From positions 62,001-126,000 of the forward strand of contig NZ_UETB01000001.1 of the NCBI RefSeq assembly GCF_900116375.1: a stretch of 64,000 nucleotides of DNA. Reading direction: 5' to 3'. The DNA comes from Georgenia satyanarayanai. GTDB lineage: Bacteria; Actinomycetota; Actinomycetes; Actinomycetales; Actinomycetaceae. This document shows, piece by piece, positions 1-9,274 of this stretch. A program made the translations under genes and the position numbers. Every line of letters begins with the position of its first letter. Within the stretch, counting starts at the first letter, position 1. Below the pieces are notes generated by a model that saw nothing but the letters and a program-made list of their open reading frames with translations, ran no database searches and was not told where the DNA came from.

Positions 1-1737
1 CTCGTCGCGGCCGTCGCGGACGCGCCGGCGCAGGCTCGCGGGCTCGTGCCCGGCATCGCCGTCGGCGACGACTCGCGTCTCCCGCCCGAGCTCGACGACG
101 CCATGACGGCGGTCTCCCTCACCCACATCACCGCGGTCTCCGGCGCGCACGTCGCCATCGTCCTCGGCGCCGTGCTCGCCGGGCTCAGCTGGGCGCCGCG
201 CTGGCTGCGCGCGGCCGTCGGCGGGGCGGTGCTCGTGTGCTTCGTCGTCCTCGTCCGACCGGAGGCCAGCGTGCTGCGCTCGGCGACCATGGGCGGCGTC
301 GCGCTCCTCGCCCTGCTGCTCGGCCGGCCCGCGCGTGCCCTGCCCGCACTGTGCAGTGCGGTCATGGTCCTGCTCCTCCTCGACCCGTGGCTGGCCCGGT
401 CCTACGGCTTCGTCCTCTCGGTGCTGGCCACGACCGGTCTCGTCGTCCTGTCCGGGCCGTGGGCCGAGGCCCTGTCCCGCCGCATGCCCCGGACCCTGGC
501 CCACGTCGTCGCCGTGCCGGCCGCGGCGCAGGTGTGCTGCGCGCCCGTCGTCATCCTCCTCGAGCCGGCCGTCGCCACCTACGCGATACCCGCCAACGTC
601 CTCGCGGCTCCCGCGGTGCCGCCGGCCACCGTGCTCGGCGTCGTCGCGACGGTCGTCTCCCCGTGGCTGCCCGCTGCCACCGAGCCGCTCGCCGCGGCGG
701 CCGGCTGGTTCACCGGCTGGATCGCCTGGGTCGCGCTCGGCTGGGCCGAGCTGCCCGGCGCGCGGCTGCCGTGGCTGGGCGGGCTCGCCGGGGCTGCCCT
801 GCTGGCCGCGGTCACCGTCCTCGCGGTCGTCGTGGCCCGCCGGGGCAGGCGGGCCCAGCTGCTCGGAGCCGGGGTGGGTGCTCTCGTCCTCGCACTGGCC
901 CTCGTCCCCGGTCCTCGCCGCGCGCTGGGCGGCCTCGTCTCCGCAGTCCCCGACGACTGGCTCGCCGTCCAGTGCGACGTCGGTCAGGGCAGCGGCTTCG
1001 CGCTGCGCAGCGGCCCGCGCTCGGCCGTCGTCGTCGACGTCGGTCCCGAGGGGCCCGCCGCTGCGGACTGCCTCGTCGCTGCCGGCGTGCGCGAGGTCGA
1101 CCTCCTCGTCCTCACCCACCTCCACGCCGACCACGTCGCCGGGCTGCCCGAGGTCCTCGACGCCGTCGAGGTCCACCACGTCCTGCTCACCCCGCACGAC
1201 GGGCCGGCCGCCGCCGAGCGGCAGGTGCTCGCGGCGCTCGCGGAGGAGGGGGCCACCGTCGAGCGCGTCGGTGCGGGCACGGCCGGTGAGGTGGCCGGGG
1301 TGCGGTGGCGCGGGCTGTGGCCGACTCCGCGGGCCCTCGAGCTCGCCACCCCCGGGGACGACGACGTCGCCAACGACCTCTCGCTCGTCGTCCGCCTCGA
1401 GACCGCGCAGCTCTCGGTCCTGGCGCTGGGCGACCTCGAGCCGGACGGGCAGCGCGGGCTGCTCAACGAGCTGGCGGCCGGCGGAGAGGCCGGGCCGGTC
1501 GGCGTCGACGTCGTCCTGGTCCCGCACCACGGGTCCGCGGCCCAGCTCCCGGCGCTCGCCGAGGCGGTCGGCGGGCGGCTCGCGCTCGTCAGCGTCGGCG
1601 CGGACAACGACTTCGGGCACCCGGCTCCCGCGACGCTCGAGCTGTACGGACGCGGCGGCGCCCTGGTGCTGCGGACCGACGAGTGCGGCGGCGTCGTCGT
1701 CGTCCCCGCCGAGGGCGGCCTGGGCGCTCAGTGCTGA
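1..1737 (+). CDS. comEC: ComEC/Rec2-type DNA uptake channel protein (5' truncated by window edge)
   Basis: Membrane protein that carries single-stranded DNA across the cytoplasmic membrane in competence. The frame is open from base 1 without a start, so the N-terminus lies outside the window. Visible are the ComEC core (VSLTHITAVSGAHVAIV), several hydrophobic helices, then a cytoplasmic metallo-beta-lactamase-like domain with the metal-binding signature THLHADH near base 1111 and VPHHGS near base 1520. This two-part layout is typical of the family. The gene converges on and overlaps the NUDIX gene by 10 bp. It lies next to holA, as in many Actinobacteria. Whether the strain is naturally competent cannot be judged from this gene alone. 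Confidence 0.93.
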   Translation, partial: LVAAVADAPAQARGLVPGIAVGDDSRLPPELDDAMTAVSLTHITAVSGAHVAIVLGAVLAGLSWAPRWLRAAVGGAVLVCFVVLVRPEASVLRSATMGGVALLALLLGRPARALPALCSAVMVLLLLDPWLARSYGFVLSVLATTGLVVLSGPWAEALSRRMPRTLAHVVAVPAAAQVCCAPVVILLEPAVATYAIPANVLAAPAVPPATVLGVVATVVSPWLPAATEPLAAAAGWFTGWIAWVALGWAELPGARLPWLGGLAGAALLAAVTVLAVVVARRGRRAQLLGAGVGALVLALALVPGPRRALGGLVSAVPDDWLAVQCDVGQGSGFALRSGPRSAVVVDVGPEGPAAADCLVAAGVREVDLLVLTHLHADHVAGLPEVLDAVEVHHVLLTPHDGPAAAERQVLAALAEEGATVERVGAGTAGEVAGVRWRGLWPTPRALELATPGDDDVANDLSLVVRLETAQLSVLALGDLEPDGQRGLLNELAAGGEAGPVGVDVVLVPHHGSAAQLPALAEAVGGRLALVSVGADNDFGHPAPATLELYGRGGALVLRTDECGGVVVVPAEGGLGAQC

Positions 1738-2237
1738 GCGAAGCCGAAGGTCGTGACGGGCATGAGCGTGCCGGCAGCGAGCGCGTCGAGCACCTGCCGC
1801 TCGTGGGGGACGACCGGCTCGCGCAGGGAGTCCAGGGCGTCGAGGCGCACCCAGCGCAGCGCGGCGGCCTTGTCCTCCCGCAGGCGCGGCTCACCGTGCC
1901 AGCGGCGGCAGGAGAGGAAGAAGTCGACGCGCTCGTCGATCGCCAGGCCCGTGCCCTGCGTGCGGTGCATGACGGTGAGAGGGAGGAGGTCGGTGGGAGC
2001 GATCCGCACCCCGAGCTCCTCGGTGGCCTCGCGCACCGCGGCGTCCAGCACGCTCTCCCCGGCCTCGACGTGCCCGGCCGCCCCGCACGCCCAGTGCCCG
2101 TCCATGAACCCGGTGCCCGAGCGCAGCTGGAGGAGCACGCTGTCCGCGGCGCCGGCCTCCTCGCGCAGGAGCGCGACGTAGGCCGCGGGCACCACCCGGT
2201 AGCGGTGGACCGGGCCGTCCCCGGACGGGTCGCTCAC
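1728..2237 (-). CDS. NUDIX hydrolase
   Basis: A 169-residue protein with a complete Nudix box (GX5EX7REUXEEXGU) read as GHVEAGESVLDAAVREATEE followed by LGV, which binds the divalent metal and hydrolyses a nucleoside-diphosphate-linked substrate. The substrate cannot be read from sequence; the short form with a C-terminal WVRLDAL segment resembles MutT-like pyrophosphohydrolases. The GTG start overlaps the holA stop as GTGA, so the two genes are probably translationally coupled. The 3' end overlaps convergent comEC by 10 bp. Confidence 0.85.
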   Translation of the reverse strand: MSDPSGDGPVHRYRVVPAAYVALLREEAGAADSVLLQLRSGTGFMDGHWACGAAGHVEAGESVLDAAVREATEELGVRIAPTDLLPLTVMHRTQGTGLAIDERVDFFLSCRRWHGEPRLREDKAAALRWVRLDALDSLREPVVPHERQVLDALAAGTLMPVTTFGFAQH

Positions 2238-3232
2238 CGCCGCCCCCGGCTGGCGGCGATGCGCAGCACCGCCCGCTCCACGGCGAAGACGGGGTCGCGG
2301 CTCAGGCCCTTGACCTCGGCGTCCGCGGCGGCGACGGCGGTGATGGCGCGGGCCAGCCCCTCCGGCCCCCACCCGGCGAGCTCGCGCCGGGCCTGGTCCA
2401 CCTGCCAGGGCGCCAGGCCGAGCCCGCCCGCACCACCGCGGCCGGACATCGCCTCGACCTTGGCCATGGTGCGGAGCTTGACCGCCAGCGCGGCGACGAG
2501 CACCACGGGGTTGGCACCCGTCTCGACGGCGTGCCGCAGGAGCGTGACGGCCTGGCCCGCGTGCCCGGCGATGGCGGCGTCGGCGACCTTGAAGCCCGTG
2601 GCCTCCACCCGCCCTCCGTGGTAGCGCTCGACGACGTCCGCGCCGACGCGGCCGGTGGTGTCCGCGACGAGCTGGGTGCACGCGGCGGCGAGCTCACGCA
2701 GGTCCGAGCCCAGCGCCTGGACGAGCGCCTGGACGGCGTCCTGGTCGATCTGGCGCCGCGCACGTCGGAACTCGGCGGCGACGAACGCCGCCTTCTCCGC
2801 GTCCCGCTTGACCGGCTCGCAGGCGACCACGGGGTGCCCGGCCTTCGTCACGGCGTCGAGCAGGCGCTTGCCGCGCACGCCGCCACCGTGCTGGAGGACG
2901 AGGGTGACGTCGTCGGCGGGGGCGCGCAGGTAGGTGATCGTGTCGTCGATGAGGGCGTCGGTGCAGCTCTCGACGCCGGTGATGACGATGCACCGCGCCT
3001 CCCCGAACAGGGACGGGCTGGCGAGCATCTCCAGGCGCCCGAGGTCGTAGGCGGCGGCGTCGAGGCGGGTGACCTCCGTGCCGGCGTCCGCCTCGCGGGC
3101 CTGCTCGACGATCCGTGCGACGGCGCGGTCGCTCAGCACGCCCTCGGCGCCGCGCACGAGCACCACGGGCGCGAGCGGGGCCTCGTCCCAGCTCAGTCCG
3201 GACGGGGCGCTGCGACGGGTCTTCGGGGGCAC
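2234..3232 (-). CDS. holA: DNA polymerase III subunit delta
   Basis: Clamp-loader delta subunit, which opens the beta sliding clamp during replication. The 332-residue product has the family layout: N-terminal RecA-like lid domain (APLAPVVLVRGAEGVL, then SLFGEARCIVI), a central segment with LLDAVTKAG, and a C-terminal helical collar (KLRTMAKVEAM, RDPVFAVERAVLR). I chose the GTG at 3232, giving an N-terminus VPPKTRRSAP; another in-frame GTG at 3259 would add nine residues, and neither has a clear Shine-Dalgarno. The position next to comEC and close to rpsT is the usual one in Actinobacteria. Confidence 0.9.
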   Translation of the reverse strand: MPPKTRRSAPSGLSWDEAPLAPVVLVRGAEGVLSDRAVARIVEQAREADAGTEVTRLDAAAYDLGRLEMLASPSLFGEARCIVITGVESCTDALIDDTITYLRAPADDVTLVLQHGGGVRGKRLLDAVTKAGHPVVACEPVKRDAEKAAFVAAEFRRARRQIDQDAVQALVQALGSDLRELAAACTQLVADTTGRVGADVVERYHGGRVEATGFKVADAAIAGHAGQAVTLLRHAVETGANPVVLVAALAVKLRTMAKVEAMSGRGGAGGLGLAPWQVDQARRELAGWGPEGLARAITAVAAADAEVKGLSRDPVFAVERAVLRIAASRGRR

Positions 3233-3274
3233 GCCCCAAGCCTGCCACGGACCGCCCACACCGCGGACCGTCGG

Positions 3275-4225
3275 TCAGGGGCGGCGCCGGGGGAGGGAGG
3301 CGAGGGAGATCGCGACGAGCGCGAGCACGGTCCCGGCGACGGTCGCCGGGCTGACGGTGGCGCCGGCCACCGGCGCGAACACGTCCAGCGCGAGGGAACC
3401 GATGAGCTGGCCGGCGATCGAGCCGAGCCCGAGCACGAGCACGCCCGTGCGCGGGACGATCGCCGCCGAGCCGGCGATGAAGACGATGCCGTAGAGGCCG
3501 CCGGTGTACAGCCACCACTCGCCGGGCAGCTCAGCGGGCAGTCCGCGGCCGCGGACCACCACCGCGACGACGAGCGCGACCGTGCCCGCGACGAAGTTCG
3601 TCACGGTCGCCGTCAGCGGCGAGCCACCCACGGCCCCCACGCGCGCGTTCGCGGCGTGCTGGAAGCCGGTGAGCAGACCCGCCACGAGCGGCAGCACGGC
3701 CGGCAGGAGCAGCTCCTGCCACGGCCGCTCACCGGTGAAGGAGGAGGACGCCGCCAGCACCACCGCCACGAGCACCAGCCCCGCCCCCACCAGCCGCTGC
3801 GTCGTCGGCCGGCGGCGCACGTCCTGCGCGAAGCCGACGGCGTCGGTGAGCAGCCCGCTCAGCGTCTGTCCCGCGACGACCGCCACCGTGAAGACCGCCA
3901 CCCCGATCAGCGCGACGACGGCGGACTGGGTGAGGACGAGGAGGGCACCGATGGTGCCCGCGAGGAGGTAGGCGGGCGGCAGCTCGCGCCGTCGGACCGC
4001 GCCCGGCAGCCGCAGCACCCCGCGGCGCACACGCGGCAGCACCAGCGCGACGACGACCATGACGACGAGCCCACCGCCGAAGCTCATGGCAGCGGCGAGG
4101 ACCGGGTCCTGCAGCTGCGCGCCGAGCTCACCGTTGATGCGCGACTGGACGGGCACGACGGCGCCGATCGCGGCGGCGAGGAGCGCCGCCAGCCAGACGG
4201 GCAGGGCGGTGGAGCGGTGGGGCAT
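3275..4225 (-). CDS. DMT-superfamily transporter with two DUF606 (YdcZ) halves
   Basis: A 316-residue hydrophobic protein with about ten predicted transmembrane segments in two similar halves, the fused form of the YdcZ/DUF606 family in the drug/metabolite transporter superfamily. Typical elements are AAIGAVVPVQSRINGELG at the start of the first half and LLTGFQHAANARVGAVGG in the second. The substrate is unknown. The ATG has a good Shine-Dalgarno (GAGGAG, 4 nt upstream). It is separated from rpsT by a hairpin and looks monocistronic. Confidence 0.8.
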   Translation of the reverse strand: MPHRSTALPVWLAALLAAAIGAVVPVQSRINGELGAQLQDPVLAAAMSFGGGLVVMVVVALVLPRVRRGVLRLPGAVRRRELPPAYLLAGTIGALLVLTQSAVVALIGVAVFTVAVVAGQTLSGLLTDAVGFAQDVRRRPTTQRLVGAGLVLVAVVLAASSSFTGERPWQELLLPAVLPLVAGLLTGFQHAANARVGAVGGSPLTATVTNFVAGTVALVVAVVVRGRGLPAELPGEWWLYTGGLYGIVFIAGSAAIVPRTGVLVLGLGSIAGQLIGSLALDVFAPVAGATVSPATVAGTVLALVAISLASLPRRRP

Positions 4226-4252
4226 GGCTCTCCTCGAGCGTGCGCGAGACGA

Positions 4253-4289
4253 CGACGGCGCCGCTCCCCGGTGGGGAACGACGCCGTCG
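4253..4289 (-). terminator. Hairpin downstream of rpsT
   Basis: An 8-bp stem (CGACGGCG at 4253-4260 pairing with CGCCGTCG at 4282-4289) holds an inner CCCC/GGGG stem (4266-4269 with 4273-4276). It starts 16 bp past the rpsT stop on the minus strand and lies just upstream of the DMT transporter start. No T-tract follows, which is common for high-GC actinobacterial terminators. Confidence 0.6.
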
Positions 4290-4304
4290 AGGGGAGGGCC
4301 GGTC

Positions 4305-4565
4305 TTAGAGGCCGGCGACCTGCTTGGCCAGCTTCGACTTGCGCTGCGCGGCCTGGTTGGCGTGGATGACGCCCTTGCTCGCGGCCTTGTCGAGCTTGCG
4401 CCCGGCGGACTGGAGCGCGGTGGCCGCGGTCTCCTTGTCGCCGGCGGCGACGGCCTCGCGGACCCGACGCACGTGCGTCTTCAGCTCGGACTTCACGGCC
4501 TTGTTGCGGAGACGCGCCTTCTCGTTGGTGAGGATGCGCTTCTTCTGGGACTTGATGTTCGCCAC
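4305..4565 (-). CDS. rpsT: 30S ribosomal protein S20
   Basis: Binds 16S rRNA in the body of the small subunit. The 86-residue, Lys/Arg-rich helical protein has the family signature [20 protein letters not shown] and a C-terminal [14 protein letters not shown] longer in-frame reading exists, but the GTG at 4565 is right because AGGAG lies 10 nt upstream and the product then has the standard S20 length. A possible -10 (TAAAGT) lies upstream around 4700 on the minus strand. Confidence 0.96.
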   Translation of the reverse strand: MANIKSQKKRILTNEKARLRNKAVKSELKTHVRRVREAVAAGDKETAATALQSAGRKLDKAASKGVIHANQAAQRKSKLAKQVAGL

Positions 4566-4751
4566 GTGTGGACTTCTCCTACGTTTCGCCGAAGCGATCA
4601 GACAATGGGTCGGTGAGGGCTGTGCCAGCGACCGGGACTGGGGAGTGGGGACACCCGTGGTCGGCCGCAAGCCGGCCCCCGCACGACCGGCGGAGGCTCA
4701 GCGAGGTACTTTACCAGGTACGTGGCCGCCGCGGCGCACGTGTGGCGCCCG

Positions 4752-6458
4752 TCATGCGCGCCCGTCGTCGTCGGCCACCAGGACAGGGTCCAGCTCGTGC
4801 GGCTCCTGGTCGGGCTCGAGCTCCGGGACGACCGTGAACTCGCTCTCGTCGTACTCGTCGTCCTCGGTGCGACGTGCCGCCTCCTCCGGCGGCAGCACCC
4901 GCCGCCAGCGCAGGGCGCGGATGGGCGGTGCCTCCCCGGCGTCCTCCTTGAGGGCCGCGAGGATCGTGTAGATCATCACGTAGCCGATGATGAAGAACGG
5001 CAGGCCGACGACGATGATCACCTGCTGCAGGGCCGCGAGCCCGCCCTCACCGGTGGCGGCGAGCATCGTCGCGGCGACGGCGCCCATCGCGACCGTCCAG
5101 AACACCCGCTGGCGGACGGGGGCCTCCTCCTCGTAGCCGTTGCTGATCGAGTCGATGACGAGCCCGGCGGAGTCGACCGACGTCGTGAAGAAGACGACGA
5201 CGAGGACGACGGCGACGATCTGGGTCAGCGTCGTCAACGGGAAGTTCTCGAGGAATCCGAAGAGCGCCGTCGCGACGTCGCCCTGCTCGACCACCGGTCC
5301 GACGAGCTCGCCGGGGCTCTCCCGCTCGATGTCGAAGGACGCCCAGCCGAAGACGCCGAACCACACGATGCTGAAGAGGACGGGCGCCGCCAGCACGCCG
5401 CTGACGAACTGGCGGATCGTGCGCCCCTTGGAGATCTTGGCGATGAAGATGCCGGTGAAGGGCGACCAGGAGATCGTCCACGCCCAGTAGAAGACCGTCC
5501 ACGAGTTCTGCCAGCCGGAGCCGTTGACGGTGTCGTTCCAGAAGGCCAGCTGGGGCAGTGCGGAGGCGTAGACGCCCACCGACTCGATCGTGCCCTTGAC
5601 GAGGAAGAGGGTGGGGCCGGTCGCGACGACGAAGCACAGCAGGCCCACCGCCAGGATGATGTTGAAGTTCGACAGCCGCTTGATGCCCTTCTCCAGCCCC
5701 ACGCTCACCGAGGCGACCGCGATGGCCGAGACGGCGACGATGATGAGCACCTGGATGAGCCGGCTCTCCCCGAGGCCCCACAGCGTGTTGAGCCCGCTGT
5801 TGATCTGCAGGGTGCCCAGGCCCACCGAGACGCCGACACCGAAGATCGTGCCGACGACGGCGACGACGTCGATCGCCGCACCGACGGGCCCGTGGATCTT
5901 CTCCCCGAGGAGGGGCTGGAAGATCGAGCTCACGCGCGGGGGCAGGTTGCGCCGGTACATGAAGTAGGCGAAGCCCAGCGCCGGCAGGGCGAAGATCGCC
6001 CAGGTGTGCAGGCCGAAGTGGTAGAGCGTGAAGGCGATGGCCTCGCGCGCCGCCGCCTGGGTCTGGCCGGCGACGTCCTGCAGCGGCGGGTTGGCGTAGT
6101 GGTTGATCGGCTCGGCCACGCCCCAGAACATGAGGATCGAGCCGATGCCCGCGGCGAAGAGCATGGCGAACCACGCGAGGCCCGAGTGCTCGGGCCTCGT
6201 GTCACCGAGCCGGACCCGTCCGAAGCGGCTCGCCGCGAGGTAGACGAGGAAGAGGAGGAAGACCGTGACGCCCAGGATGTAGAACCAGCCGAGGTTCGTC
6301 ATGATCCAGCCCGAGGCACCGGCGAAGGCGGCGTCCACCTGGTCGGTGAACAGGATGGTCCCCACGACGAAGACGATCGCGACGAGCGCCGCCGGGAAGA
6401 AGATCCGTGGACTGGTGCGCAGTCCGAGCGCGTCGTGCAACCGGTCGAGCGAATTCAT
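4752..6458 (-). CDS. BCCT-family betaine/carnitine/choline transporter
   Basis: A 568-residue secondary transporter with about 12 transmembrane helices that imports quaternary-ammonium osmolytes such as glycine betaine. The diagnostic BCCT segment WTISWSPFTGIFIAKISKG is near residue 325, and the helix-4 glycine stretch FGVGVSVGLGTLQINSG is also present. An acidic hydrophilic C-terminal tail (RRTEDDEYDESEF onward) resembles the osmosensing tails of BetP-like members. The ATG at 6458 is preceded by GAGGAG; an upstream in-frame Met at 6566 has no such support. Substrate not determinable. Confidence 0.9.
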   Translation of the reverse strand: MNSLDRLHDALGLRTSPRIFFPAALVAIVFVVGTILFTDQVDAAFAGASGWIMTNLGWFYILGVTVFLLFLVYLAASRFGRVRLGDTRPEHSGLAWFAMLFAAGIGSILMFWGVAEPINHYANPPLQDVAGQTQAAAREAIAFTLYHFGLHTWAIFALPALGFAYFMYRRNLPPRVSSIFQPLLGEKIHGPVGAAIDVVAVVGTIFGVGVSVGLGTLQINSGLNTLWGLGESRLIQVLIIVAVSAIAVASVSVGLEKGIKRLSNFNIILAVGLLCFVVATGPTLFLVKGTIESVGVYASALPQLAFWNDTVNGSGWQNSWTVFYWAWTISWSPFTGIFIAKISKGRTIRQFVSGVLAAPVLFSIVWFGVFGWASFDIERESPGELVGPVVEQGDVATALFGFLENFPLTTLTQIVAVVLVVVFFTTSVDSAGLVIDSISNGYEEEAPVRQRVFWTVAMGAVAATMLAATGEGGLAALQQVIIVVGLPFFIIGYVMIYTILAALKEDAGEAPPIRALRWRRVLPPEEAARRTEDDEYDESEFTVVPELEPDQEPHELDPVLVADDDGRA

Positions 6459-6553
6459 GGATGAGTGCTCCTCCTCGGGAACCGAAACGGTCGCCCCGAC
6501 GTTAACGGGGGGCCCGGGGGATCGCCTCCCGGGCAGCGTGGGAGGCTGGTGCC

Positions 6554-7117
6554 ATGAGTGCGACAAACGACGCGATGAACCAGATCGTCGTCAACGTCGT
6601 GCGCCTCGCGCGCCGGCCGGGGTACCTGCTCCTCGTCGGCGCCGCGGTGCCCGTCGGTGTCTTCCTGCTCCTCGGGCTGCTCCTCGGCCTGGACGCCCGG
6701 TCGTGGGGCGGGTGGGTCCCCTTCGCGCTCGCGCTCGCCCTCGCCGTGCCCGTGGCCCTGCTCACGGTGCGCCGCGAGCGGCTGCAGCGCACGACGGCGG
6801 ACATCGGCGACGGGCCGGTCACGACGGCCGGTGGCGTCGTCGTCGTCACGGACGCGCCGACGCAGGCCGCCCTCGAGGAGGAGCTTGCCACCCTCACGGA
6901 GGCGATGGACGAGGGACGCGTACGCACGGCGCGGTGGCTCCCGCGGGTCGAGGCCACCCAGCGCGCCCTGCTGCGCGCGGCGGGCGGACCCGTGCGGGCG
7001 CCCTACCTGCGTGACGACCTGAGGATCACGCTCGCCGCCTTTCTCGGCACGGTCGCCGCGATCCCGCTCGGCGTGCTCGGGTCGTTCATGAGCGCCTTCG
7101 CCCTGCTCCTGTCCTGA
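6554..7117 (+). CDS. Hypothetical three-helix membrane protein
   Basis: A 187-residue protein I do not recognise beyond general resemblance to uncharacterised actinobacterial membrane proteins. Two adjacent hydrophobic helices lie near residues 22-45 and 52-72 and a third at the C-terminus (about 158-186). Between them is a soluble, partly acidic helical segment (ALEEELATLTEAMDEGR) that should face the cytoplasm. It is divergent from the BCCT gene, with about 95 bp between the starts. It could be an accessory membrane protein, but nothing shows its role. Confidence 0.7.
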   Translation: MSATNDAMNQIVVNVVRLARRPGYLLLVGAAVPVGVFLLLGLLLGLDARSWGGWVPFALALALAVPVALLTVRRERLQRTTADIGDGPVTTAGGVVVVTDAPTQAALEEELATLTEAMDEGRVRTARWLPRVEATQRALLRAAGGPVRAPYLRDDLRITLAAFLGTVAAIPLGVLGSFMSAFALLLS

Positions 7118-7138
7118 CGGACGCCCGGCCTGCGACGG

Positions 7139-7279
7139 CTACGTCGGGTTGGCCCGCAGCTGGTCGGCGATCTCCTCCTCCGGCCGCGGGGGGACGGTCT
7201 CGTCCTCCTCGAGCGTCACCGGCTCCTCGTGGTCGGCGGGTGGCTCGACGCGGGTCGGCTCGTCGGGCGTTGTCGACAT
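7139..7279 (-). CDS. Small acidic hypothetical protein (46 aa)
   Basis: A short, highly acidic, probably disordered protein starting MSTTPDEPTRVEPP and containing VTLEEDETVPPRPEEE. The ATG has a convincing Shine-Dalgarno (GAGGAAG, 4 nt spacing), the main reason to believe it. No domain is recognisable. It is divergent from lepA, so its promoter would share the 120-bp gap at 7280-7399. Confidence 0.55.
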   Translation of the reverse strand: MSTTPDEPTRVEPPADHEEPVTLEEDETVPPRPEEEIADQLRANPT

Positions 7280-7399
7280 CGTGCTTCCTCTCGTGGTGGA
7301 CACGGCGCGGCGTGACAGGACGCCCGCTCGTGGGACGATGGGGCCAGTGTGTCCTTGCGGAGTCGGTTCCGCGCGTCGTCGTCGCTTGAAGGAACGTGA

Positions 7400-9274
7400 G
7401 TGTCCCCGATCCCCAGCCCCGCGCTGACCGCAGCGATCGCCCCCGCGGCGACCGCGCCCGAGCTGCTGCGCAACTTCTGCATCATCGCGCACATCGACCA
7501 CGGCAAGTCGACCCTGGCCGACCGCATGCTCCAGCTCACCGGGGTGGTCGAGGACCGCGCGATGCGCGCCCAGTACCTCGACCGGATGGACATCGAGCGC
7601 GAGCGCGGCATCACGATCAAGTCGCAGGCGGTGCGCATGCCGTGGCAGGTGGGTGAGACCGCCTACGCGCTCAACATGATCGACACGCCCGGCCACGTCG
7701 ACTTCACCTACGAGGTCTCCCGCTCGCTCGCGGCCTGCGAGGGTGCCCTGCTCCTCGTCGACGCCGCGCAGGGGATCGAGGCGCAGACCCTCGCCAACCT
7801 CTACCTGGCGATGGAGAACGACCTCACGATCATCCCGGTCCTCAACAAGATCGACCTGCCCGGCGCGCAGCCCGAGCGCTACGCCGACGAGCTCGCGAAC
7901 CTCATCGGCGGGGAGCCGGAGGACTGCCTGCAGGTGTCGGGCAAGACGGGCGTCGGCGTCCCCGAGCTCCTCGACCGCCTCGTGCGCGACATCCCCGCCC
8001 CGGTGGGCGACCCGGACGCCCCCGCGCGGGCGATGATCTTCGACTCCGTCTACGACACGTACCGCGGGGTGGTCACCTACGTGCGCGTCGTCGACGGCGC
8101 GATCAAGCCCCGCGAGAAGCTCACGATGATGTCGACCGGCACGAGCGTCGACCTCCTCGAGATCGGCGTCAGCTCCCCGGAGCCCAAGCCGACCAAGGGT
8201 CTGGGCGTCGGTGAGGTCGGCTACCTCATCACCGGGGTCAAGGACGTGCGCCAGTCCCGCGTCGGTGACACGGTGACCAACGCGGCGCGACCCGCCGCGG
8301 AGGCCGTGGGCGAGTACCGCGACCCGCAGCCGATGGTGTACTCCGGGCTCTTCCCGGTGGACGGCTCGGACTACCCGGTGCTGCGCGACGCGCTGGACAA
8401 GCTCAAGCTCAACGACGCCGCCCTGGCCTACGAGCCGGAGACCTCGGTCGCGCTGGGCTTCGGCTTCCGCTGCGGCTACCTCGGCCTGCTCCACCTCGAG
8501 ATCGTGCGCGAGCGCCTCGAGCGCGAGTTCGACCTCGACCTCATCTCCACCGCGCCCAACGTCGTCTACGGCGTCGTCATCGAGGACGGCACCCGCACCG
8601 AGGTGACCAACCCGAGCGAGTACCCCGACGGGAAGATCGCGGAGGTCTACGAGCCGGTCGTCCGTGCGACCATCATCACGCCGTCGGAGTTCATCGGCGC
8701 CGTCATGGAGCTGTGCCAGCAGCGGCGCGGCACCCAGGACGGGATGGACTACCTGTCCCCGGAGCGCGTGGAGATGCGCTACCACCTGCCGCTGGCCGAG
8801 ATCGTCTTCGACTTCTTCGACCAGCTCAAGTCCCGCACCCGCGGCTACGCGTCCTTCGACTACGAGGCCGACGGCGAGCAGGCGGCGGACCTCGTCAAGG
8901 TCGACATCCTCCTCCACGGGGAGAAGGTCGACGCCTTCAGCTCGATCGTCCACCGCGACAAGGCGTACTCCTACGGCGTCGAGATGGCCGGCAAGCTGCG
9001 CGAAATCATTCCCCGCCAGCAGTTCGAGGTGCCGATCCAGGCCGCGATCGGCGCGCGGATCATCGCCCGCGAGACCATCCGGGCGCTGCGCAAGGACATG
9101 CTCGCCAAGTGCTACGGCGGTGACATCTCCCGCAAGCGCAAGCTCCTGGAGAAGCAGAAGGAGGGCAAGAAGCGGATGAAGTCGATCGGCCGGGTCGAGG
9201 TCCCGCCGGAGGCCTTCATCGCCGCCCTGTCCTCCGACACCCCGACGGGCAAGGACTCCAAGGGCAAGAAGTGA
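7400..9274 (+). CDS. lepA: Elongation factor 4 (LepA GTPase)
   Basis: Ribosome-bound translational GTPase. The 624-residue product carries the P-loop AHIDHGKST near residue 30, the switch-I segment [20 protein letters not shown] and NKIDLPGA. It ends with the LepA-specific C-terminal domain ([20 protein letters not shown]). The GTG start follows GAAGGAACGTGA. The stop overlaps the hemW start as GTGA, indicating a coupled lepA-hemW pair, a frequent actinobacterial arrangement. Confidence 0.97.
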   Translation: MSPIPSPALTAAIAPAATAPELLRNFCIIAHIDHGKSTLADRMLQLTGVVEDRAMRAQYLDRMDIERERGITIKSQAVRMPWQVGETAYALNMIDTPGHVDFTYEVSRSLAACEGALLLVDAAQGIEAQTLANLYLAMENDLTIIPVLNKIDLPGAQPERYADELANLIGGEPEDCLQVSGKTGVGVPELLDRLVRDIPAPVGDPDAPARAMIFDSVYDTYRGVVTYVRVVDGAIKPREKLTMMSTGTSVDLLEIGVSSPEPKPTKGLGVGEVGYLITGVKDVRQSRVGDTVTNAARPAAEAVGEYRDPQPMVYSGLFPVDGSDYPVLRDALDKLKLNDAALAYEPETSVALGFGFRCGYLGLLHLEIVRERLEREFDLDLISTAPNVVYGVVIEDGTRTEVTNPSEYPDGKIAEVYEPVVRATIITPSEFIGAVMELCQQRRGTQDGMDYLSPERVEMRYHLPLAEIVFDFFDQLKSRTRGYASFDYEADGEQAADLVKVDILLHGEKVDAFSSIVHRDKAYSYGVEMAGKLREIIPRQQFEVPIQAAIGARIIARETIRALRKDMLAKCYGGDISRKRKLLEKQKEGKKRMKSIGRVEVPPEAFIAALSSDTPTGKDSKGKK